A DNA stretch of 64,000 bases from Histomonas meleagridis (taxonomy: Eukaryota; Parabasalia; Tritrichomonadida; Dientamoebidae). The notes under the pieces are model-generated. The model saw only the letters and a list, made by a program, of their open reading frames with translations. It searched no databases and was not told where the DNA came from. A program made the position numbers and the translations under genes. Below, piece by piece: positions 29,576-40,365 of this stretch. The DNA is taken from contig WSYJ01000151.1 in assembly GCA_020186115.1 (NCBI GenBank), positions 434,001-498,000 of the forward strand, read 5' to 3'. Numbering within the stretch: position 1 is the stretch's first letter; every line of letters starts with the position of its first letter.

Positions 29576-30238
29576 ATGATAGAAGAAATAAAATTTAAGA
29601 TCACTGAAATTAAGGAAAAATTAGAAAAACTTAAGACAGATCATGACTATGTATTTGGTGATTTTAATAGATCTACTGACAAAATTCGACAAATTAGAAA
29701 TGATTCATTAATAGCATATGCAGATTTTAAAAAGAAATCTGCAGAATTATCGCATGAAGGAGAAATATATGCTATTGAAAACGACTACCAAGATAAAGAC
29801 ACTGAAATCACAAAGCAAATAGTTAAATTTATAGCTTTCAAATACAGTATCCTTAAAAATGAATTTCCTGAAATTGCACAATACTTTGAACAGAGCAGCA
29901 GCGAACTTAATTTCTATCAAAACATTAATCAATATCAAAGTAATAACTCTCCTCATTTCAATTTGCAAAGAGTAAATTTATCAGAATCAGAACTCGGTGA
30001 ACTTCTTGAAAAGGATAATGCAGAATGGGTTATTCAAAATGGCAGACTCACTAATGGGAATGTTGAAATTTCCAACGGAACAAATGTAAATCTCAAATAC
30101 AACGCATCAAACATGTATTCAGGAATTATACAAATCGACTCAACGAATAGGATAACATTCAATACTGAAGGTGGAAAATCAATATACATTCCTCTCGTTA
30201 GCCTTAACATTGGCATTGTCGTAATAGAAAAACAATAA
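29576..30238 (+). CDS. coiled-coil protein with beta-rich C-terminus, unknown
   Basis: 220 residues. The N-terminal helix is coiled coil (about 3-40, IKFKITEIKEKLEKLKT). A polar middle follows, and a beta-rich C-terminal third (about 145-220, with NGNVEISNGTNVNLKYN and GIIQI) may form a small sandwich. No catalytic motif, signal or membrane segment. It stands alone between the TtcA-like gene and ankyrin locus B. Not recognised. Confidence 0.55.
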   Translation: MIEEIKFKITEIKEKLEKLKTDHDYVFGDFNRSTDKIRQIRNDSLIAYADFKKKSAELSHEGEIYAIENDYQDKDTEITKQIVKFIAFKYSILKNEFPEIAQYFEQSSSELNFYQNINQYQSNNSPHFNLQRVNLSESELGELLEKDNAEWVIQNGRLTNGNVEISNGTNVNLKYNASNMYSGIIQIDSTNRITFNTEGGKSIYIPLVSLNIGIVVIEKQ

Positions 30239-30563
30239 AAATTTTTAGAAAACATTTTTATGTGTTACTCAAAATAAAATGTGATTTAATTGGTAATAAT
30301 TATTAAAATTTGCTCAAATTCAAACTCAAATTCCAAAGTGAGGTCGTTTTATTTAGATACATTTAAATGGTTAAATGTTTGTGATAAAAAAATCTGAAAG
30401 TAATTAAAGCGCATGTTTTGGATATATTCTTTTTTGAAGAAAATGATATGAGAAAACTGTTTTAATACCAATTGGATTCTTGAATTAGTATTTGTGTAAT
30501 GTGTGTACAATGTTGAAATTAAATATAAAAATGTTTCAAAATTCTTTTTTGAGATGATTTTTA
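30239..30563. other. convergent intergenic region, nothing identified
   Basis: AT-rich tail region between the coiled-coil gene and the 3' end of ankyrin locus B. Confidence 0.4.
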
Positions 30564-33487
30564 TTAACTCTCTTTATTAACATTTTCTTGTTTACGCATT
30601 GCTTCTTGAAGCAATTCAACTACTTCTGTGTGGCCTTTTTCAATTGCAAATTTAATTAATGTGTTTGAAATATTAGAAATAATTTCCAAAAGAAATTGTG
30701 GAACAAAAAATAATTTAAAGAAATATTAATTAAAACTATGAAATTCCTTGTGCATTAACTTCAATTTCTTTATTTTCAAGCAGTAATTTAACTATTTCTG
30801 TATAACCTTTTGATGATGCTAATATAAGTGCTGTAACAAATAAATTATATAAATCCCGTTAATAACTTTGAGACATAAAATCATTTTATTAAATTTTTAA
30901 TATAACAAAGAAACGTTTTTATTATTAACATCAATATTTTTACAATTAAGAAGCATTTTAACGATTTCTATATTACCTTTTTGTGATGCATACATAAGTG
31001 CTGTATAATATTTTATAAATAAATTCCATTTCTTTTAATGAAATATTAAAGCAAAATAATAAATTTTAAAAAATTTTTTTGAAATGTTTTAGCATTAATA
31101 TCAATTCCTTCTTGTTCTAGAAGTATTTTAACGACTTCCGCATCCCCATTTTGTGAAGCAATTATTAGTGATGTATGAAATGATTAAAATAATTCCCTTA
31201 TATTATAAATATAATATTATATAAAATATTAAAATGTTTTTAACATTGATATCAATCCCTTTTTGTTTGAGTAATAATTTTACAATTTCTGCGTCTCCAC
31301 TTGAACTTGCAATTGTAAGTATTGTATTAAATATATCAAATAATTTAAAAATTTGGTTTTAAAATATTAAAACTTTGAAATAATTTCTAAATATAATTAT
31401 TAATTATTTTTATGATTGAGATTAATATCTTTTCGTTCAAGAAGTAATTTAACGATTTCAATATTATGTCTGATATATGCAATCATAAGTGCAGAATTAA
31501 ATATATCAAATAATTTCCGAATTTGATTGTAAAATATTAAATTATGATGCATATAAATATCTTGTGCATTAACATCAATGTCTTCTTGTTCAAGAAGTAT
31601 TTTAACAATTTCTATATTATTATTTTTAGATGCAAATATAAGTGCTGTACAAAATAATTAAAATAAATATCAAATATTGTTTAGAAATAAAAAATTATAA
31701 AAATAAATTCTAAATAAATCAAATAAAAATTTTTAATATTAACATCAATACCTTTTTGTTCTAGAAGTATTTTGACTATTTCGATATTACCTTTTTTAGA
31801 TGCAAATATAAGTGCTGTGCGAAATAATTAAAATACTTCCCAAATATTATTTTGAAATCTTAAATTTATAAAATATATATGAAATATTATAATTAAATGT
31901 CTTTATAATTAATATCAACTCCTTCTTGATTAAGAAGTATTTTAAATATTTCTATATGACCATTTTTAGCTGCAGAAAGAAATGCTGTTTGAAATAATTG
32001 AAATAATTTCCAAAAATTATATGGAAATTATAAATCACTATAATAAAATATAAAGAAAACAGATAAATATCTTTGGCATTGATATCAATCCCTTCTTCTC
32101 CATAAAGTAATTGAAATATTTCTTGATATCCATGTTCACATGCTTTCATAAGTGCTGTTTTAAATGAGATAAAAATTATCCAAATGATATTTGAAGATAT
32201 AAAATCATTAAAACAAATATTAAATAAAAAAATATAAATATCTCTCTCATTGATATTTATTACTTTTTGTTCTAAAATGTATTTAACAAGTTCATAATTT
32301 CCTGACTCTGAAGCAGATACTATAATATTTTTTGGCATTTGATTGGTTTGAAGAAAATATAGCACTAAATATAAATTACCGGTTCTTGCAGATTCATTAA
32401 TAATATCATCGTTAATTTTTAATACTTCTTCTTGTAAAAAAATTTCATAATTGTAATTTAAAATACATTTCTTTCCTATTTCTTCAAATTTATTAATTTC
32501 TTTAATTTTGTTTTCATAAAAAATATTTAAAGATATCATTTCGATGGAACTCAATTGCTGTTTCATATGTATCTTCAAATGATGCATAATTTTGTTCACA
32601 TAAATGAATTATCTCTAAATTTCCACCTGCAACTGCATATTTACCTGCATTAAATGCATTTGCTCCATTCATAAGTAAATATTTAAAACATTTAATAGAG
32701 CCAAAATATGCTGCATAATCAATTAATGTAACATTTTTATGATTAATAAATGAATATCTTTCATAAAGTGATGGCTCAATAATTTTATTAAAATCAAAAT
32801 TTGTTTGTGATGATATTTCTTGAAGTTTTTCGATTTCATCATTACGAATGATTTTTGCTATTTCATTCGGATTATGTCCTTCTTTAACATATTGTTTATG
32901 GAGTTCAAAATCATTTTTTGATAGTTTTTCAAAATTTTTAATAAAAGCATTATTAAATATATTATATGGATACATTCTTTTATTTTCCTCTTCTGATTTA
33001 TAGTGTGCAAAATATTTTGTTCGCATATTTTTGATGATGTTTTTATCTATTTCATTTTCTGTAATCATTTCATTAATAATATAATACGTTTCTTGTGTTT
33101 CAATTTTTATGATATATTCAAGAAATTGTTCAATAATGTTTGCATTGTTTGTATTGCTTGTATTGTTTATATTGTTTTTTTTGTTTTCTTCTTCCTTGTT
33201 TTTAATTGTTTTTAAATATTTAATGTGAATATCAAAAGAATTGTTTTGAGAAATAAATGAATTGTGAATTAATTTAATCAAAATTAAATTAAATGTATAC
33301 AAGTATTTGAAATCATAAAAATTCATTGTTTGTTGAATAGATAAATCAAAATTTTCTTCACTTAAATTAAATATAATTTTTCGAGTGTAATAAGGAATTC
33401 AATGTTAACATCAACATTTTTTGTTTCATTTTTATCAACATTGATATTTAAATTGTTGGTATTTTGCTTATTTTCTACTTGCAACAT
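30564..33487 (-). CDS. DUF3447/ankyrin-repeat protein, locus B, with interrupted repeats and two frame breaks
   Basis: Starts at ATG 33485-33487 (MLQVENKQN). The DUF3447-type N-terminal region carries the same landmarks as locus A (NDEIEKLQEI, YERYSFINHK, LIDYAAYFGSIKCFKYLL, YAVAGGNLEIIHLCEQN). Two single-base changes break it: an A-run one base short at 33377-33381 and a T-run one base long near 32520. About eleven ankyrin units follow, separated by ten spacers, ending with a terminal exon (HTEVVELLQEAMRKQ) and TAA at 30564-30566. The homopolymer breaks may be sequencing errors or true decay. Role as for locus A. Confidence 0.5.
30650..32260 (-). repeat. ankyrin/spacer tandem array B, 170-bp unit
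   Basis: Ten spacers between ankyrin units, counted as in array A: 84, 83, 83, 83, 66, 83, 64, 83, 83, 83 nt in gene order. They are much more diverged from one another than in arrays A and C, yet keep the length and the GGRAxTTATTT word near the 3' end. Several lack an AG before the next unit (for example ACATTA, TCTGCA, ACAATA). Confidence 0.8.
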
Positions 33488-34007
33488 TTTTTGAACTTTA
33501 AACAAAAACTTGACGATTGATTGTGATTACTATCGCCATGGAAATTTCAAAGCTTTGAAACTTTGTTATCAAATTTTCAATGTGGCAAAAAATTCGAAAC
33601 GGTTATCATAGAAATATTTTTCAAACAAATGTCACTTTTTCTGGGTGCTTTGTTCTTTGCTTCTGATGGAAATGTTGATTTGTTTATCGTTTATGATAGA
33701 TTGCTTTTATTTTAATTTTATTCATATAATAAACTCACTACATGAAATGTAAATGATAAATCACAATTTAACACATTAAAGAAAAAATCTGAAATTTGAT
33801 TTTTTATTATTTTAAAAATTCATTAATTTTTCAAAAAGCAAAAAAAAAGATATTTCAATCTTTAAATAAGTATAATATGTTTATCTTGGTTTATACTGCT
33901 CTTATCTGTGATAATACCTTTATCTTCATTTTAATAATATGAAAAAAAAAAAAAAGACGTTAAGTCACTTCAATTTATTCTTTTTGATGAAAATTAACAT
34001 AATATCG
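33488..34007. other. locus B upstream region and left part of a duplicated segment
   Basis: A 16-bp palindrome TTTCAAAGCTTTGAAA sits at 33545-33560. From 33872 to about 33999 the sequence matches 41198-41320, the left end of the segmental duplication. No gene. Confidence 0.45.
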
Positions 34008-34471
34008 TAAGTGGAAAAGGTAGTCCACTTATTCATAACGATCATATTCAATTGAGATAGTGGAAATGTCAAAATATTTCAAATAATGAAAAAGGGAAGC
34101 AAAAATATCGATTAATAATATTTGGTCCTTATTCAACAAATTCAGCAATTCCTCCTCAAGGAGGTACCCAAAATACAAGAAATAATTTCAATAAAAATTT
34201 GATGGCTTTTTTATGAATTACTCGAAGTTTATTTTGATTATAAGACAACTTTTATAATGAAATAAACGCAGCTCCAAAAGTAATAAAGAATTCGATAGAA
34301 AAATTGAATGTTTTATAACCATTATCAAATGAAATGGTGAATAAAATAATTGCAAGTTATTTTAAAAACTTCAATATCGATCATACATTCTTCTTGTTTT
34401 GTAAAGAGGCAAATATGGATGAAAATGAAATTCAAGAAGAGCAGCTTGTTGAATGTCTTTAGAATTCATTA

Positions 34472-35402
34472 TTGTTCATGAAAAATGAAAAAGACATCAA
34501 TGTACATAAAGATGTATTAGACGACTTTGGTAATCATTATGAACTCCATTTAAAAGAGGATATTATCAGATTGAAAGCTTTAATGGAGGTATATATTTTC
34601 CCCCGTGAAGACATCTGTGCCAGATTCAAATGTTCTAATTCTAAAAGTTTTTCAGAAATTTGGGATCAAATATCCAAAATTTAATAAAGGAACAAAATCA
34701 AAATATGTTCATATGAAAATGATTGACACTATTCTGAATTATACCAGAAAATTCCAGGTTGGCTATCAATAGATGACTGATGATCTTTCAAGAAAGGGTT
34801 CCACAGTTACGGAAAATTAAGTCACCAATATTAAAAACTGAAACACTTTATTCTTTTGAGAAGAAATATAAACCAGATAATGTTCATGATCTAAGGTTTG
34901 TTGCCCCATTTGTAAATCAAATTTGGCATACAAATCTGCATTATTTTAAGAGAAAGGAAGGTGAGGATCAGAGATATTTGATAAGTTTTATCGATGATAG
35001 ATCTCGAAAAATATTATATTTTGAGGTTCTGGATGATAAAACTGATGAAAGCGCTTTTACTGTCATTAAAAAGTTATTGATTTGGTAATTGCAGACACAA
35101 ATCATGTACCTCACATCATAGTCACTGATAATGGGTATGAATTCGTAAATGATGCATCTGTCTCTGTTATTAATCAATATCAAGTTAAACAATTTCGGAT
35201 CCATTCCTATACTTTTGAAGAAAATGCAAAGATCGAACGTTTCTGGAGAACTTATGAGCAAGCCAAGACCGATAACTCAACAATCGGTGAAATTGCGGAT
35301 GAGTATAATATGTATTGGCTTCACAAAGATCTTTACATGATGAACAGAAAGAAAATGACTCCACACAAAGCTTGGAAAATGATGCCAAAGTATGATGGTT
35401 GA
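34472..35402 (+). pseudogene. rve-type (DDE/D35E) integrase/transposase, broken
   Basis: Three pieces in different frames: 34472-34684 (N-terminal, with a DICARFKC helix-like part), 34780-35088 (NQIWHTNLHYF, YLISFIDDRSRKILYFEV) and 35082-35402 (IIVTDNGYEF to IERFWRT). The second catalytic Asp (TDNG) and the Glu (KIERF) are separated by exactly 35 residues, the D35E spacing of retroviral-type integrases. The first catalytic Asp, expected in the WxxDxH segment, is Asn here (WHTNLHYF). With several frame breaks the gene cannot give a full enzyme. Confidence 0.65.
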
Positions 35403-35503
35403 CAAAGTGATAATAACCTTCGACTAATTTATATCTAAAAATTAATTTGGCATTAATTTATTTTAATTGATGAATTTTTATAAATAATTGCATGTCTCAA
35501 ACG

Positions 35504-35596
35504 TTTCACTATCGTACGGCTGTTAACGATCAAATGTCACTCAAAAACACCGCTTTTGAATGGCATTTGATCGTTAACTGCCGTACGATAGTGAAA
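35504..35596. repeat. long hairpin inside the integrase element
   Basis: Two 35-base arms (35504-35538 and 35562-35596) pair with only two mismatches across a 23-base loop. The arms contain ATCGTACGGC and GTTAACGATCAAATG. The hairpin lies between the integrase remnant and the right terminal repeat, sharing the TAACGATCA word with the TIRs. Confidence 0.85.
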
Positions 35597-35801
35597 GTGA
35601 ATTAACGGCCACTAAATATTCTGACATAGTCCACTTTTTGATATGAATATGATCGTTACAAATATTTTGTCTTCGTCCACTTTTTCGGTGTCTTTTAATC
35701 GTATATTATTTTGCCATATTCACTTTTTGAGTGGCTTCGAACGTCAAAAGTGAAGTGATGATTACTCAAATTGAGTATATTCTGTGTTTTACTTGTTTGT
35801 C

Positions 35802-36323
35802 ATGACAAAACATGCCGGCAAAATAAAGAATTTGTCAAAAAATATAAATTTTGCTTTGAATTTACCAAATACAAGATTTCACTTCATTTTAAAAATGGGA
35901 AGAAGATTTCAAAATTATGTAAAACCATCTCAAATAACATTTACAGTTGGTGATAAGTGTTACCTCTTGAAAATAGAAAAAGATAATTTCACAAAAGAAT
36001 CGTTGGATCAATTAGAAGAAATATCGAATTTAATCGAAACAGATCAACCAATGAAGAAAAGGAGAAGGGGAAGATCAACAACAAACAAAGTTCCTCAAAA
36101 TCCTGTTGGAGTTTTTATCAACAAACAAACAAATAACGAAACAAACATATTTGATTTATCATCAGACAGTGAATTTGGTTTAACACCGAACATTGAAGGA
36201 AATATCTTGAATGAAGAGATAGGGAACATTGAGTTTGAAACTTATGAAGAAGACCATGACTTCATTTGGTCAAACTTATCGGGGCTTACATTTGAAGAAG
36301 AACAAACACTATGGGGCTTTTGA
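35802..36323 (+). CDS. duplicated basic/acidic protein, copy 1, unknown
   Basis: 173 residues from ATG 35802 (MTKHAGKIKN); a GTG six codons upstream is not used because the paralogue lacks that flank. The N-terminal half is basic and beta-rich with a PSQITFTVGDKCYLLKI core. A KKRRRGR cluster (about 84-90) looks like a nuclear signal or DNA-contacting patch, and the C-terminal third is acidic, ending EEEQTLWGF. The copy at 41545 appears to differ by a single residue (Ser/Asn), and length and frame are preserved. No family is recognised. A nuclear regulator is a guess from composition. Confidence 0.6.
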   Translation: MTKHAGKIKNLSKNINFALNLPNTRFHFILKMGRRFQNYVKPSQITFTVGDKCYLLKIEKDNFTKESLDQLEEISNLIETDQPMKKRRRGRSTTNKVPQNPVGVFINKQTNNETNIFDLSSDSEFGLTPNIEGNILNEEIGNIEFETYEEDHDFIWSNLSGLTFEEEQTLWGF

Positions 36324-36423
36324 AACATTTCATAACTTATTTTTGATTAAATATTTTGTTCTTTAGCATTTTTTCCTTTACATAAAAGTGACGCACATCA
36401 AATCTAGTGATGTTTTAATTAAA

Positions 36424-37581
36424 ATGAGAATTTATGCGCCAAATGTTGAAGAAAATGATGTTTCAGATATTTCGGATCGATACATTCAAGAAGTCATTCA
36501 AATGCGGAGGAATGCTTATCATATAAAACAAATACAAGAAAAAGATATTGAATTACAAGCAAAAATCAGTTCTATGAAATCACTTTCAAATTCAGTTAGT
36601 GATTCATTAAATATTTTAATAGAACGTATCCAAACATTTTTAGATTTTATTCAGAATCCGATCGATGACACAACAAAACAAAAAATTTTTCATGAAATTG
36701 AAGGAATTGATCAAAAGAATTTAGAATTAAAATATGACATAAAATTTACCAAATCAAAAATCAACAAATTAAGACTAAAAATCCAAACACTTAAAGAAAA
36801 TAACAACAAAATCAAATGTCAAATGTACGAACATCGGAATAACATTGGAAAACTCAAAGTTAAAATATTTAACATATCACTTCCATATTCGAAACGTCAG
36901 AAGAAGCATGAAATTTTAGAGCAAAGTTACAAAACGTTGTATGAAACTAACAAAAACTCAAAGGAAAAGAACAATGTCATTCAAGAGTTACTTCGATTTG
37001 CAGACGTAACTTATTCGGAATATTTGCCGAAGTTAAATTCGTACAAAAACTCGATTTTCCTCAAAAAGAATTTATTGATTCGAACAAATCGAAATGTAAA
37101 TCATTACATTACACAACAAAATAACAACAAAAATGAAAACTTAACAAATCGTTTGCAATGTTCACAAACGAATAATGAAATCAATGAAATCATTACAAAT
37201 AATAACGAAATAGAAAAACAAAAACAATTTATTGAAAGTGAATTAATTACATTAATGAAAAATAATGAAAAATTAAACAATGAAATTAACATTTGTAAAG
37301 AAGAAAGAAGTAAAAACAGAAAACTGAACTACGATTTATATAATAATTTGTCAGATCTCCAAAAGAAAGAACAAAAAATTATAAAAAGAAAAGAAATTTA
37401 TATTACAAAAATTAACGAATTAAACAAAGATAGTGAATTACAGCAAAAATTATCAAATTTATATGAAAAAATACAAAAAACTGAATCAAAAATACAAAAA
37501 ATTACAAATGAAATTCAATCAACAAAAAATAATATAAAAAATTGTCAGATCAAAAATTATTCAAAAATGCTTTTTGATTAA
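36424..37581 (+). CDS. long coiled-coil protein, unknown
   Basis: 385 residues from ATG 36424 (MRIYAPNVEE); an in-frame GTG at 36388 is ignored. Almost entirely helical and Lys/Asn/Glu-rich, with heptad patterning from about 35 to 150 and 235 to 380 (for example NNEIEKQKQFIESELI). There is no globular domain. A decayed piece of the same gene lies at 42185-42330 in the second copy of the duplication, showing that the unit originally contained both genes. It is likely a cytoskeletal or structural coiled coil; no specific role is visible. Confidence 0.6.
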   Translation: MRIYAPNVEENDVSDISDRYIQEVIQMRRNAYHIKQIQEKDIELQAKISSMKSLSNSVSDSLNILIERIQTFLDFIQNPIDDTTKQKIFHEIEGIDQKNLELKYDIKFTKSKINKLRLKIQTLKENNNKIKCQMYEHRNNIGKLKVKIFNISLPYSKRQKKHEILEQSYKTLYETNKNSKEKNNVIQELLRFADVTYSEYLPKLNSYKNSIFLKKNLLIRTNRNVNHYITQQNNNKNENLTNRLQCSQTNNEINEIITNNNEIEKQKQFIESELITLMKNNEKLNNEINICKEERSKNRKLNYDLYNNLSDLQKKEQKIIKRKEIYITKINELNKDSELQQKLSNLYEKIQKTESKIQKITNEIQSTKNNIKNCQIKNYSKMLFD

Positions 37582-37652
37582 ATACGTTTATTTATGATCG
37601 TTGTCGCCTCAAAAAGTTTGCAGCGATGTCATTATGATCCAGCATTTTTTCA

Positions 37653-40298
37653 ATGGATATTCAGATGCAGCCAAATGTTGACTACAACATTTTTCTTGGT
37701 ATTACTTCCACAGATGAAAACATAAGAAATTATTCCCAAAAAGTTATCTTAGAGTCAATGGATTTGCCCAATTTTGTTGATATAATTTTTAATGGACTTC
37801 AAACTATTGATAATTCAAATATCGTATTAAAGCAATCATTATCTGTCGCATTACATGAATACATTCGAACGAGATGGAAATTTCTTCCTGAGGAAATTAA
37901 GAACAAAGTCTATGATAACATTTTATTAATTTTATTTCAAATACCATATGAAATACGAAAAATTTTTATTGATATTATAGAAACAATTTTTGTTACTCAA
38001 AGTTCGCATATTGATATTCTATTAAATGTCTGTTTTTCACAACTCAGTTCAACGATATTTAATATTGACACATCATTAAACCTATTAAATGAATTTGTAT
38101 TTTATAATTATATAATACAATCGAAAGTCACAGAAGAAAGGGAATTATTTGCACGGAAACTTATACCAATTTTATACATAATATCAAATGAACTTATGAA
38201 GAGTCAATTCCAAGACATCTTTTCATCAATAATATCATCGATATCTGAAATTATCAAAATCTTTATACAAAAGTTAAATACGATATATGACATGCAAGAG
38301 TTATATGAGATAATAATTCATTTATCATTAGCATTAAGACTTCCTAATAAAAACATTCAATCATTTACTAAGTTAACTGATTTAATTTGCATGACAATCA
38401 TTAAATTTAAATCAATACAAACATTACCACAAAACTTAATCATATTTGGAACGAATTTCCATCAAAACATTATACCAATCATAACGCAATCGATATTTAC
38501 TTTATTTAGTAATAATCAAAACGAAACATTTATATACACAAAATTATTTATTATTATAAAAACATTAATCCAATGTCATATTAACAAAGAAATATTTCTA
38601 AATGAAAACTTCATTCGTAACATTCTAATTCCGTCATGTTATCTAAGTGAAGAAGACTTAACTTTATTTAATGAAATCCCAGAACAATATATATACTTTA
38701 ATTATTTAATTGAAGAAAACATCAAAGATATATCACTTCGTATTATCATAACTCGAATTATAAAATTTATTATTGATAATAATTATATTGATATCATAAA
38801 TTTATTATTAAATATATCATTAGAACCATCAAAAGAACCGAAAGAATTCGAAGCGAAAATATTTATAATTTCAAGTATTACTTCATATTATTCAGAATCA
38901 TATGAATTATATCAAATGTTAATGAATATAATAATAACAAATCCATCGATTTATATCCAAGCTACAACGATATATGCGTTACGAAGTTTTAAGATCGAAA
39001 AAGAAAATCGTAACAAACTCAGTATTAATATTCTCTTACAAAGTAATAATGATGTCATTAAGTTAATGTCAATTAATTTATTCCAAACAACATTTGATAT
39101 ATTTCATTCTCAATCGATTATACCATATTTAAATGAACTATTAAACACATTATTACAATTAATATATACAACAAAAGATTATAAGCCAATAGAATTAATA
39201 TGTTTATTAATATATCAATATACTGATAAATATATTCCATACTTTGATAAAATCATTAATTATATTATCGAGTTATATAAAATGATAACAAATTCGGAAA
39301 ACTTTGATTTTAATGCTAATAATCAATTATTAAAATGTATTCAAAAGTTTATAACTTCAGATTTAATTGATTCGAATCTTTATAATGTTTACATAGAGAA
39401 AATCATCAATTTCTGTATTGAAATATTATCAAATGAAAGATGTGAACAATCATTTTTAACGACAATCGAAGTCATCGAAAGTATTATGATGAAATATGAT
39501 GAAATTACAGAACTTAACATAAACATAATGAAATATTTAATTGAATTCATAGCTCCACAAATTAATGAATCGTTTTATCTAATACCAAATATATACGAAA
39601 TATTTTCAATTGTCATCGCAAAGAAAAATTTTTTTAATGTAATTAATGACGAATTCATTATATCATTAATTAATTTTAGTGAAACAATTTATATAAATAT
39701 TAATAATACCAAAGTGAAGACTTCGATTTTGTTGTTATATTCATTACTAATACAATATGGAAAATGTATAAATTTAATCGAAAAAGGTTTAATATTACTA
39801 CAACAAAACGAAGACTTTTCAATATTTACGTCCGCGTTCTGTTTAATGTCGTCCGCGTTACTGACAGCAGCTGACCAAATAATACCAATGATAAATGAAA
39901 ACGTTTTAGTGAATGTAAACGCAAATTGGAAACACATACAAAACGCTGAAGTCAATGTAATCAACTTATGCTTCATCGGATTGTGCGTTTTGGCGAAGTA
40001 TGGAAACAATTTGTCGTTTCTGAACGCGTCGATGATGCTGAAGTTATTAATCGAGAAAAGAAACGCCGAAACTTTGGAAGAAGTCGACGACGAATATCTG
40101 CTCAGCAACATAAACAGTTTCATCGAAAACGAAGAGGAGTACGAATACTTGGACCTGCCCGACTTCCACTTCCCGTCGGACGGCGTGGACGTGCTCGAGG
40201 TGTACAGAGATGTCGCGTTCGGGAGGAACATGTTCCGGACATTGCCGCTCGAGCTGCAGCAGGAAGTCAGCGAACTGCTCAGTGAAGGCGCTAATTAA
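37653..40298 (+). CDS. importin-beta-like karyopherin (HEAT-repeat nuclear transport receptor)
   Basis: 881 residues of tandem helices with no other domain. The N-terminal pattern (NIRNYSQKVILES, then LKQSLSVALHEYIRTRWKFLPEEIKNKVYDNI) is that of the importin-N region of Imp7/Imp9/CSE1-type karyopherins, followed by roughly eighteen HEAT-like units and an acidic C-terminus (ENEEEYEYLDLPDF). Such proteins carry cargo through nuclear pores under Ran-GTP. Cargo cannot be told. TCATTA at 37629-37634 may serve as Inr. The last 450 bases shift sharply to GC-rich codons. Confidence 0.65.
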   Translation: MDIQMQPNVDYNIFLGITSTDENIRNYSQKVILESMDLPNFVDIIFNGLQTIDNSNIVLKQSLSVALHEYIRTRWKFLPEEIKNKVYDNILLILFQIPYEIRKIFIDIIETIFVTQSSHIDILLNVCFSQLSSTIFNIDTSLNLLNEFVFYNYIIQSKVTEERELFARKLIPILYIISNELMKSQFQDIFSSIISSISEIIKIFIQKLNTIYDMQELYEIIIHLSLALRLPNKNIQSFTKLTDLICMTIIKFKSIQTLPQNLIIFGTNFHQNIIPIITQSIFTLFSNNQNETFIYTKLFIIIKTLIQCHINKEIFLNENFIRNILIPSCYLSEEDLTLFNEIPEQYIYFNYLIEENIKDISLRIIITRIIKFIIDNNYIDIINLLLNISLEPSKEPKEFEAKIFIISSITSYYSESYELYQMLMNIIITNPSIYIQATTIYALRSFKIEKENRNKLSINILLQSNNDVIKLMSINLFQTTFDIFHSQSIIPYLNELLNTLLQLIYTTKDYKPIELICLLIYQYTDKYIPYFDKIINYIIELYKMITNSENFDFNANNQLLKCIQKFITSDLIDSNLYNVYIEKIINFCIEILSNERCEQSFLTTIEVIESIMMKYDEITELNINIMKYLIEFIAPQINESFYLIPNIYEIFSIVIAKKNFFNVINDEFIISLINFSETIYININNTKVKTSILLLYSLLIQYGKCINLIEKGLILLQQNEDFSIFTSAFCLMSSALLTAADQIIPMINENVLVNVNANWKHIQNAEVNVINLCFIGLCVLAKYGNNLSFLNASMMLKLLIEKRNAETLEEVDDEYLLSNINSFIENEEEYEYLDLPDFHFPSDGVDVLEVYRDVAFGRNMFRTLPLELQQEVSELLSEGAN

Positions 40299-40365
40299 TG
40301 AAAGCGTTACAAACAATAGAAATCGGACGTTTTGGCGACGATCAATTTCCACTCGAAAGAGAACG

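Larger units (their letters stand above)
34008..35685 (+). mobile_element. TIR-flanked rve-integrase DNA transposon, defective
   Basis: Imperfect terminal inverted repeats of about 70 bp: 34008-34079 and 35614-35685 share TAACGATCATATTC, AGTGGA and TGTCA(A/G)AATATTT words in matching order. Between them is a broken integrase gene and a hairpin. Absence of this stretch from the second copy of the flanking duplication supports an insertion. The class resembles Ginger-like or integrase-derived cut-and-paste elements; no target-site duplication is clear. Confidence 0.6.
33872..36860. repeat. segmental duplication, copy 1 (with inserted element)
   Basis: Three blocks match 41198-42330: 33872-33999, about 35768-36405 (almost identical, including the whole 173-aa gene) and about 36650-36860 (diverged). 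The stretch 34000-35767 is absent from copy 2 and corresponds to the TIR element, so the element probably inserted here after or before duplication. Confidence 0.75.

Noticed and set aside
39689-40352. Several long ORFs in other frames and on the minus strand over the importin 3' end
   Set aside because: They arise from the local GC rise, which removes stop codons in all frames; the plus-strand importin frame is the coherent one.
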